In this document: positions 49,501-61,500 of the stretch, piece by piece
Layout of the letters: every line of letters begins with the position of its first letter
Numbering within the stretch: the first letter of the stretch is position 1
Origin: Meghimatium bilineatum
Lineage: Eukaryota > Mollusca > Gastropoda > Stylommatophora > Philomycidae
Direction: 5' to 3'
DNA: 64,000 bases
Assembly (NCBI GenBank): GCA_034231615.1
Contig: CM067299.1
Span: 17,698,498-17,762,497 of the forward strand
Translations under genes and position numbers: made by a program
Notes under the pieces: generated by a model
Database searches by the model: none
What the model was told of the DNA's origin: nothing
What the model saw: the letters and a program-made list of their open reading frames with translations, nothing else

Positions 49501-52500
49501 TGTTGTGCAACAAGTATATCAGTTAAAGTACAATTGTTGTCCCATGTTGTGCAACAAGTATATCAGTTAAAGTACAGTTGTTGTCCCATGTTGTGCAATT
49601 TATCAGTTAAAGTACAATTGTTGTCCCATGTTGTGCAACAAGTTTATCAGTTAAAGTACAATTGTTGTCCCATGTTGTGCAACAAGTTTATCAGTTAAAG
49701 ATACATTGGTTGTCGAATGTTGTGCAACAAGTTTATCAGTTATAGATACATTGGTTGTCTCATGTTTCAGGATGTTCGTAAACCAAATTCTTGCACTAAG
49801 TTTGGAGCTGTGGGGACAGACAGTGTGAGGGATGCACAGTTTTGCCCACCAAGTATGGGATATTTTACATTTGCAGCAGCATACGACAGTGGAGGAGTTC
49901 AGGTTATTATTTGCTTATTGTTCACTATGAAGACTTGAGATATGTAACAATCTGATTTAGTTATTTTGCTTTAGTGTTTAAAGAATCCTGTGTGAAATTC
50001 TACATCATTGGAGATAGTATGGCTGTGTCACTTTTCTTGGTGAGAAATTTTCCTAATTATATACCACTTACAGTCACCATGCGTTGCATCTACTGGTAGA
50101 CAACTACAGTCGCCATGCGCTTCTTTTTACTTTTTTCGATATTACATTTTTAGTTTCATTTTCCTTTTGCGCTGAAGTTAGCGCATAGGGCAGAGGTCAG
50201 ATCTCTCCAATTCTGTCTGTTCAAAGCTATTCTGTGCAGTTCTTGAATAGTATGAATATTGGTTGTTTTACTTTCTCTAAGTATTGTTCTTCTGAGTGTT
50301 TCTTTTGGTCTACCACTTGCTCTTTTGCCTGTAGGTATCCATTCAAGAGATTGGTGGTGTATTCTGTTGGTGTCTGCAGGTAGGACATGCCCGATGTAGG
50401 CCCAACGGCGTTTTCTGATAACATCTGTGATGAAATTTTGATGTGTCTCTTCTCTGATTTTATCATTCGATTTGAATTCACTCCAATGGGTGTTAGTTAT
50501 CCTACGAAGACATTTGTTCTCGAAACTCAGTAATTTTTAGTTTGCACTGGATTAATACCTGGCTGTGACCTTTGCATAGGTCACAGTTCACACTTTCTCT
50601 TGATATTTACATTGCGATTTTTTATGATGTTTCAAAATTTATGGAGTTTTGACGCAATTTATCCGCATTGGAGGATATTGTTCATTTGTACACTGATGAC
50701 ATGTTTACATGACAGCCATATTTACGAAGGAAATATGCACAATGTAGGTAATTTGCGTGCTAAATATAACATGGAAAATGACAGTGACATTCCTTGTCAG
50801 ATAGACCTAATGTTTCCGACAACGAGAAGGAAATTCACGGTACTAATTGTGAATTTTGCCGAGGTGATGTAGTTTTTTGAGTAGAAGTTGAGAATTTTGT
50901 AGAAAATGTTGGGCCTGTACATAATCTTGATGACTTTGCCACATATAATGAATACTTGAACATCACTATCAACGAGGAGTTTATCAATTTGCAGCCAATC
51001 TGACAAATTTATGTGTAGCATAAAGTACTGAACAAACAAGGAAAGGAAACATATGCTGGATATCTGTAACTGCCATTGAAATAAAACATCTTTTAATATT
51101 TATATTATGATGGACCAGTGTATTCTGCTTGAGTATGGCATGTATTGGAGTACAGATGATGGTTTCAACGTTTCAGGCATATCAACCTGTGAGAAAAAGA
51201 AGATTTGAGAATATTTCTTAATATTTTTGTCTCAATATGACTCCATTACTAAGCACCCCCAAGGTAAAAAAAATGTTTCCTACATTATGTTAAATTCGAC
51301 AGTTTATTTTTTACAATATATATGTATTAAATTGCCTTTGATATAGGTTCATGCATGACTAATCATTTTTCTGTTGATCAGCCAAGTCTGAGTGTGATAT
51401 GATGAATAGTTTGAAAGAAAATGCATTTTTAATATCATCATATCGATAATTTGGAAGAGTTGTGCCCCTTGTCTTAGAGATGGGGAATTGCAATAGGGAA
51501 ATCACATAGTGGTGAAAGGGTTAATCATGTTTTTGTTTTTTCCATGATGATTTGTTTATCAATAATTTATCAATATTTATTCTCCCACTATTTTATTTAA
51601 CACCTTGTATTTATTCAAGTACTTACTTTCAGGACCATCTCTGAAAAAGCATTAAATATGTTGTAAAGGGAATGTAATGCTCTCGTGCAGACCCAGAGTT
51701 AGCAGGTAACCAAGATCCTAAAAGTACCTCCTCATGGTGCACCCTGGAAACAGAAATACAGCTGCTCTTGCTGTATTCCTGGCTAACACTTTAAGACACG
51801 TCCATGGATGTGGATGCTGTAGATGGAATGAGAATTGCCTGCAGAAAGACAGGAACTATCTCTGAAACTTCTAAACCATTACATCCAACATATGCATGGG
51901 ATTTATGCACTCCGACTTGGCCAGCTTAAAAAAATCTGAACCATTGAAGAGGTGGCCAATGTCAATGTAATTTACATACGGTGATCTTACGAGTACACAC
52001 CGAATCTGGAAAAGGTAACACACACTAGAGGGCAGCGTAGTGTACGTTGAGTCAATTTAGTAGCAACGAAACTACAGTGGTCCAGCACAAGACCGACTGG
52101 CTAAGTGCTGAAGCCCACATGTCCCATCACAATTGACCCCACTCAAAGTAAGTGCCATGACTAAGGTATTGGATACACTAACCTGAACATGCGTTCCTGG
52201 GTATGGAAGAAAGCTTTGAATACAGCTCCCCATTGCACAACGGACAAGCATTGAACAAATATCGGGCAGCGCATTGTTCAAATGTCTGACCGAAGCACTG
52301 TTGAGACTCGGAATCTGGATACTGGGGGCAACGTAGATGGGGTTGCAAGTCTCTAACGACATTTCGGCAAAACAGCACCTTATCTAGGAAGGTATATCAA
52401 TCCTCCTGAGTCTAATTCAACAGGTGCCATTACCCAACAAAGCTCATATGGAAGAAATTAGGTTTGGGACTCAGGGACACAAAGAGTGGTAATGGAATGG

Positions 52501-55500
52501 TCTTCCTACATGAGGAACAGCTCATTGGCTGCGAAGCACCTTGTCAGAGGAAAGACAAACAATGGGTGACCTAAGCAATCTATCAGCTCACTCGTCTCAT
52601 GTTGCACTCCCACCCCTCCCCCGAGAATACGTCTTCTCCAATAGGCATTGCTTCAAGCCGAAAGGTGAAGTCTCCTGGGTATGAAAGAAAGCTCGCTAAC
52701 CTCCTCATTGCACATAGGAAGTAAGAGGTAATTGCTTGTAATTCCTGAGGTTCTCTTACAACAATAACATCTAAAAAACTTATGTGAAGATGTAGTAAAA
52801 CAATTTTTCTACTGTCCTGTAAGCTTTTTTCAAACAAACAGGTTTTTCTACTGTTCTGTAAATATTTAGCACCAAGATTTCACTTCTCAGATCTGTTATG
52901 TTACCTTTTTTGCAACAAATTTTCTTATCTCAGATGGTTGGTTGGTTGGTTGCTGATCCAGCGGTCCATGGGCTCATGCCCTTTGACCTAATGCCATTAG
53001 ATGGCATTATATTGCTGGGAAGTCTGTGGATTTTCGGCCCACCCCCGGGACAGAGCCAGAGAATAACTATCACACCTCCAGGAAGGTAGGTTTCAACCTA
53101 TGCACTGCTCCCAACCACTGTAGCCAAGATAGGGTTTACTGTGCTCATTCCCCACCACCAATTGACTACTGGTTATGCCGAACTTCTCTATTGCTCCAGG
53201 CATGCAACCAAATGTTCAAGTTAAAAGGATTGTCACGTCCTGAGTCACTGTGCCCCTATGATGGGCCTCAGCCATAGGAAAAACAGTGATGTCAGTTTCC
53301 TCCTCCTCAGTGCTGCACAGTACATCTCTGGCTCCTTCCCAACCACAGAGGGTGCATACATTTATATTCAGGCAAACATGAAAAACATTTCAACAACAAA
53401 ACAAAATCACTATGGTATGTCTAGTGGGCCATTGGTGAGACCCACAGACGCAACCACATTCGTTTCTTATCTCAGATCTGTTATGTAAACCTTAGAAATA
53501 CATTTTGATATCTTTGAACTGTTATGTAAACTTTAATATCTATCTCAAAATTGTTCTATAGAATTTATGTTTATCTCAAAACTGTTATGTAAAACTTTAT
53601 AATCTATTTCTTGTGTAAATAATTTCCTCCTTTCTGTTTAATCATGAACCAGATATGGGACATGCGTCGTCCAGACAGATGTGAACGACAGTTCATGGCT
53701 CATAATGGACCAGTATTTTCATTGGACTGGCACCCATTGGACAAAACATGGTGGTTAGCAACAGCGGGCAGAGACAAGATGATCAAGGTTATTAGGTTTT
53801 GACTGAGTTGTGTATTTTTATTGGAAATAAGTAACATCTTGGGAGTATCAAAAAGGGTCTGGGGGTAAAGGAAATTTAACAATAAAAACTTCACATGTGG
53901 TTTTGTTATGTTATGTTATGTTTTGTTATGTTATGCTATGTTCCTCCAGGGCCATATTGCTTAGGGTAGAAACTATAGCTTTCCATTTCCGTCTTTGTGT
54001 TGCCAGGTCTTTCAGTTCTTGGATATTGTTTAGGTTCATTGACATGCCTTCTATATCAATGGTTCTTCATAGAGTTTCTCTATGTCTCCCTCTTCTTCTT
54101 ACTCCTGGTGGCACCCAATTTAGTGACTGGTGTCTTTGTCTAATGAAATCACATATGGTTATGTAGAATTCTTGGAGTTAGATGGTAGGACAAAGTCGCT
54201 AACACTGATGTATTTGTAAGAACAGGCAATACCACAGTCTTTTCTATGCTCAGTCTGTGCAGACTCAAATGGCTGAGATACAATAGGTGAATGGAGGATA
54301 GCAGAATACCAAAGGGTATACTTTATAAAGAAGTACATTCTTGGAAAAGATCTCATGGTTGACCTCTACTTCATTACAAGTGCAAAAAACATATGCTAGC
54401 TTGATATGCATGATACAGGCATTGATACGGAATCATGAAAACAGAGTGCAATGGATTGTCTTGCACAATGAGGAAAAATCAGGAATGGTATAAAAACAAG
54501 AAAATGATAACAGTTGGTTCAAGGGCTGCACATCTAAGAAGGTACACAATCAATCAATCAAAACACACAAGAGCACATAATGGTACAAGTAGTCCTGTGA
54601 TTCCTTGTACATACAATGGAAGACTCTTTATTGCTCAGATTGGTCTTATGAGTCAGATTCATAATCACCATGGATCATATGTTATATTTCTTATAGCACA
54701 ACATTAATACTATCTGGAATAATGGAAAGGTACCTACCTAAGTAATGTCACAATAGTAAATATAGCAATACCAACCATCAGTAGAATAGATATTACTCAA
54801 ATTGGTTAAACCAGGCAGGGTCATTTCATCTCAGATTATTGACACATAGTCAGTCACATGTTGCACCTTTCTCACAGTACCCATTTATCACAAATACCAG
54901 CTATCAGAAAAATTGTAAAATTAATTTTTTAAAAAGGTGAAATGGAAAGTGAAAAAATGTATCAAATCCTTAAATAAAAAGATAACTTTATTCATTATTT
55001 ATGAACTCTAAATTACCATCTGAATAGAGTAAATCCAGCACACCCACCTAACTATAGAAATTACAATGATATAAAACATAGCAGCATGTCCTATTGAGTG
55101 TACAGGACTACATCAAGCTAGACAAGAACTTCTCCCCCAAACCCATCTATACAAAACACCTTATATAGAAGTCTATCCCAACCTGCAGATTTTTACAGAC
55201 TGGCATGTAGTAAAGTAACCCATAGCATTTATTAATACCGTAGGGGTGTCAGATGCTAGCGACCTCGAATTTCAGTGTCTCTGCAAATGAGGGCGGTAGC
55301 CATCTCCTCTACCTCGCAGTCTTTACTTCCCAGATTAATCCAGTACCCATTTTAAGGCTGGGTCAACTATGGAGCCATTGCAATCTGAGAAACATTTCCG
55401 CCTCAACTGGGGATTTACCTCAGGACCACTCATATGCGAAGCCAGTGTGCTAACCACTGCACTACGTGGCATGTAGTGCTCAAGTGTGAAAACTCGCTGC

Positions 55501-58500
55501 ACTAGATAGAAGAATATATTAATTCATTACAAAAACAACTTATTAAATGGCGTATATTTCAATTACTAGTTGTTTTTTTTCTCTTGTTTAATTTTTCTAA
55601 TTTATAGGTTTGGGATATGGTACGTGGGAATGATAAAGCCAGCTTACCTCCTTGCTTGTACAGCATCACAAATATTGCACCAGTAGCCCGCATCAAGTGG
55701 CGCCCTCACCGTAAACATCATATATCTAGCTGTTCACTAATGGTTGATCATTGCATCAATGTGTGGGATGTTGATCGACCCTACATACCTTTTGCAGTTT
55801 TTGAAGGACATGTGGATGTTACAACATGTAAGTATCTTGTTTAGTTATATATATTCTATATAATCAAATAACTGTGACATAAGACAGAATGAGAGAAGTC
55901 AAGGTGTGCAAACAAGAATTGACCAAGTCTCCACTTGTAAGAGGGTGGCGTCAGTAATAGGCTGTGCCACTGAAGTCTTGTTCAGTATATCTCTATCATT
56001 TAGGAAAGGCCAACATAACCCCATAATATGGTTATATGTGAACACATGAAGAAGATTGTACTTCTTTTGTTCACTTGAAATGTGTCTATATCTGTAAATT
56101 TATTTCTTTAATAGACTTCCTGTTGAAGACGGATGTGTCAGGTCATTGACAAATAAAACGGAGACACAACACATTTCCATTCTCTGGACTACACACTGCT
56201 AGATATCTAGTCTGTCCATTTTCCTGCTACAAGAGAGACCCAGAAGAAGTTTGAAAATGAACACTAAAGAAAAGGAAGAAACTTCACTGTCTTGTGTAGC
56301 TCATGTAGAGATCCATCGAGCTTTGATTCTAGTGTTGTTTCTGAATTGTACTGAGATTTATCTATCTTGTTAAGTGCTCCATCACTTAGTCTACATTTGT
56401 TTAAAATAAATTCAAGAATGTAGCCCATTTATTTTTCTTCTTGTCTCCTTTATACATTATGTTTCATGGTAAGGAGAAAACATTACAGACAATACTTCAT
56501 CTATAACTCTTATAGTTAGAAGTGTTAGAAGCAGATAAGGGATAGCCCTTTTTTTAAGGAGATGCACTGAAGTTTCATAGCAACTAGCTTTTGGATGAGG
56601 GTATGATTATTGAAGGTAGATTTGTGTTATGTTTGAAGAAATTAGAATCAAATATAGGGTATGATTATTGATGGTAGATTTGTGTTATGTTTGAAGAAAT
56701 TAGAATCAAATATAGGGTATGATTATTGATGGTAGATTTGTGTTATGTTTGAAGAAATTAGAATCAAATATAGGGTATGATTATTGATGGTAGATTTGTG
56801 TTATGTTTGAAGAAATTAGAATCAAATATAGGGTATGATTATTGATGGTAGATTTGTGTTATGTTTGAAGAAATTAGAATCAAATATAGGGTATGATTAT
56901 TGATGGTAGATTTGTGTTATGTTTGAAGAAATTAGAATCAAATATAGGGTATGATTATTGATGGTAGATTTGTGTTATGTTTGAAGAAATTAGAATCAAA
57001 TATAGGGTATGATTATTGATGGTAGATTTGTGTTATGTTTGAAGAAATTGGAATCAAATATAGGGTATGATTATTGATGGTAGATTTGTGTTATGTTTGA
57101 AGAAATTAGAATCAAATATAGGGTATGATTATTGATGGTAGATTTGTGTTATGTTTGAAGAAATTGGAATCAAATATAGGGTATGATTATTGATGGTAGA
57201 TTTGTGTTATGTTTGAAGAAATTAGAATCAAATATAGGGTATGATTATTGATGGTAGATTTGTGTTATGTTTGAAGAAATTGGAATCAAATATGGTATGA
57301 ACAGGAATGGATACTTGAGAAATGGTATATTTCAGTCTTAGCATAATGCTCACCATTAATATACATAAATATTCAGACACTCTCCTTTTGATTTTTTTCA
57401 TCTTTGTTTCAAATAAATAAATAGATAATTTCTGTATAATTGTTTCTTTTCTCGTGACATTAATCATTCCGTGGACATTACTTTTCAGTATTGTATTTTT
57501 GACTGTGTTGTTTTCTACCAATTGTCTTCTTTGCTTGATAAAAGTTAGTTAGTTAGTTAGTTAGTCGTCGGATCATCATCACTGCAAACTGGACACATCC
57601 ATAGTTGCTCCGATCTCTCCTTGAGTGTATCCGCCATCACTTCTGCTGACAGTACCGGTCCTATGCTGGTTGACCATCATTCTTCTGCGCCCTCCAAAAT
57701 GTTCACCTCTAGCAACACCGCATCTCAATCCCTGATCTTTAATCCTAGCCATTGAAAAGGAATCATCATCCACATTCGTCTCACTCTCGCGTGTTATATC
57801 TCTTAAGGAGTTCAAAACGTCAGCGCGATCCATTGCCCCATCGCCCTTTGCCACAATCGCACACGATGCCAGTTGATCCGCTCTTTCATTGCCTCGAACG
57901 CCCACATGTCCCTGCACGAAAATAAATGTAACCGCCTTCAAGCTCGCATTTCTCAAGGCCTCAATCCACTGTTCGCGAACGAGACCCACTTGTACCTTCT
58001 TAATCATACTCATAGAGTCACTCAAGATGCAGACCTGCATTACTTTCTGTGTGCGTAGCCACTCAAATGCCTTGGTCACCGCCATAGTCTCCGTGGTCAT
58101 ACTACTCGTAGTGACCGCAAAGGCACCACTTTCCTCCTTGATCGTTTTACCTGCGCACTGAGCTGTAAAGGCCCAAGCACTGCGAACATGCCTAATTACA
58201 GATCCATCAGTGTATATAATCACATCCCCCTCTTTGGTATTCTCACTGATTAAAGCCTGCACTTCTTTCTCCACAGCTGTGGGACACCATTCTCTGCATT
58301 CCCTGCTAAGTGATATTACTACTCTCAAACAAGTTTCGAAATCTGTGGGTAGACCTATCCATTCCGCACCAACTGCCACATCCTGTAATCGGCACACGCT
58401 TTGTATTACATCTTCAGCACGTCCCATCCACGACCTTCCTCTCTTGAGTCTGCTGCCTTTAACTTTCTGTATTTCGGAATGCAACGGGTGTTCCTTATCT

Positions 58501-61500
58501 GCATGTATTTGAAGGTACGCCCGTGCACGGCAATACTGTAATCTATGCTCAGCTGTTGGGCAGTCAAGTAGGTATCGCATAGCTCTTGTCGATGTGTCTC
58601 TTGTGCATCCCAGAATGATACGCATTGCTGCATTCTGGACTCTATCCAGTCTTTCGATCTGAGTTTGGCTAAGAGTCAGAATTGCCAGTGCATATTCCAC
58701 CACAGCCACTACCAAACCCTGGTACAAAAGAAATAACAATCTTTGCTCACATTGCGCAGCAGCCATAACCTTCATTGCTGCTAAGCCTTTGCCTGCCCTT
58801 ATGATAATGTGGTCAACATGTTCCCTGAAACTCAGGCTTCTGTCAAAAAACACACCCAGATATCTCATTGTGCTAGTTCTTTCTAAACTTTTCCCGGACA
58901 ACGAAACTTGTGGCATGGGTGTCTTTACCATGTGATTGTTCAAGGAAAACCACGTCACGAATGCCTTAGACGGATTAACCACTGCTCCCGTATCTCGACA
59001 CCAATTTGTCAGTCTGTCCAGTTTCTTCTGTAGTTCCACGACGCACTCTTCTCGATTTCTGCCCTGTCTATATACCAGGATATCATCGGCATATGACATC
59101 GTTCTGCCAACACCTGTGATTTGATTGCCAGCGATATGTACTGTGTATACATTGAAAAGTACAGGAGATAGAGGCGATCCCTGTGGCAGGCCAGGGCTAA
59201 AAACCGTTGGTGTAGATATCCAGTTACCACACTTAAGAACTACAACCCTGTGCATCAGGGCGGCGCCAACCCAACGCACGACAAAAGGATTAACTGCAAG
59301 ATTTAACAGCTGGTGCATCAAGATATCCAAGGACACCCTATTGTACGCATCCTCAAGGTCTATTGCGACCGCACATGTCTCCATGCGCGAATCGAACCCC
59401 TCAAAAACATCCTGCGCAAATATGGCTGCATTTTGCCATGTCTTCTTTCCTGGACGATATCCTCCTAACAATGTTGGTAAACACTTATTTCTTTCAAGAT
59501 AACACGATACCTTCCGGGCCACAATTTTTTCCAAAAGCTTGCCAATCGTATTTTGCATAGTTATTATTCTGTAGCCATGTATCCTGGTGTGGTCCTTCCC
59601 AGGTTTGTGTAGTGGAACTAAATAGCTGTGCAACCAGTCTTCTTTCACTGTGCCCTTTAGAAGGCTATTATTGAACATGTCCGCCAACTCTCCCAACTCC
59701 TCATCCGTTCTTCGACTAATGTCATCGTATCTAATGCCATCTGGCCCTGGTGCTGTATTTTTTGTACTTTTCAGTGCCTTCCTGATTTCTTCAACTGTGA
59801 TTAGCATATGGTTTTCCATGCTCAAGTTCTTACACGTGTCTGTGAGCGTTTTCCTGATTTCTTGATATGCCTCCACATTTCTCTGACCAATTTGTGCGGT
59901 GTAGTGTGCCAGCAATGCCGCACCTTTTGTCTCGTCCGTCTTCTGCCAGACGGTATTGTCGCTCTGGAAATCGGCAATAGTCACGCGTCTTGTGAGACCA
60001 TTCATGGATTTGTGTAACCGCCAGAACAATTTTAGTGACTTTTCGCGTGTTATCTCTTTGCAAAATTCGTCCCATTTTGATGCCTTTGCTGACTTTGCAA
60101 TATCTTTGAATGTTTGGACTAAGATATCTTTCTTCCGTTTCCATTGTGCGACCTCCATGGGCTGAGCCGCAACACGTTTCCGTGCCCTTTGCCATAGTGA
60201 TACTGCTTTCCGTTTCTCGCTCCATGCCCTTTGAACCTCTTCGTTCCACCAGGAGGGCCTATCCCACACCAGATTTCCCACTACTTGAGCCTTACGTTTG
60301 TCTTGTCGAATTCTGCTCACAACATCCACTCCTCTTCGATCATATTTAAAGGATCTTACCTTTGGCCTTATCTGCTTACTTTTGTCATTTTTTAAGAGAA
60401 CAACACATGGGAGGTGGTCACTGCCATGATGCCCCAGCACGTCCCATTTGCAGATAGCCACAGCAGCTGATGACACCAATGCCAGGTCGATAGCGCTATC
60501 ATCATCACCATCCCTGCTTGCCATCCGTGTTATACGGCCATCGTTAAGGCACACCAGGTCCGTATCTGTCAGGGCCTCCTCAAGTTCTCTTCCCTGTTTG
60601 TTCGAAGCACTATAGTGCTTGATAAAAGTATTTTGATCAAACCATCAAATTTGTGTGTTTTTGTGATTTGCAATACTGAATTGTTCAGTATTTTCAATTT
60701 TTTGAATTGGATCACAGTTTTAATGCAGACACATCCATTTCACTCATCAAATGTGTAGCCCCTTTGGAGAATTGTATTCAACAGTGAGAGATGTGGAAAA
60801 AATCTTCAAGAATACTCTGACATTTGCTGAGCAGAACTGAATAATATGGACTAGTACTCTTCTTGTGTTTTTATTTCTCTGAGATATATAACTACATTAA
60901 TTAGTATACAATGGCTAAGATTACTTAGATTATCTTCTGTTACTGTGAATTTCTAATAATATTCCTTTATCTCTTAGGCATAGAGTGGCGTGATGACTGC
61001 CATGCATTTTTGAGTTGTGGGAAAGATGGGTACTTGATTCATCATGTCTTTAGTGAGGCTAAACGTCCAGCGGACCATGTGAACCCAGCAGGGGTGGATC
61101 TCAGCACTAGTGGAGACATTGGTTTTGCGTACTTTGACAAAAAAGGTAAGTGAAACATATTAAATCATTGATATTCTCATAAATCACTGATTTATTTATT
61201 GGCAGTTACAATTTTGATGTCTTAGCCTATTTATCAAGGCTGTTCCGTAATCCGTTTTTTAATGAACATCTGTCACTTATTTTGTCAACTGTCAAATACT
61301 GCATGTTTCCCATTAAGGAGTTGCAGGGAGTTGTAGCTGTGTGATAGAGGCTGCATGCTCTTGCTGTCGCCACATTATGTAGGGTGAGATTTTTAAAATT
61401 TACCCTCTGACCAAAAAAACCCAGTCCTTACCGGGGATCGAACTCTAGATCTCACTAGTGTGAGACCAATGCTCTAACCTCTCAGTCATGTGCCATACGC

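Noticed and set aside
54435..54707. 90-codon + frame as a WDR24 exon
   Set aside because: No WD40-like motifs and no matching phase between the exons at 53653 and 55608, which already join directly.
57873..60349. Several + strand frames of 60-125 codons
   Set aside because: Antisense shadows of the LINE ORF2.
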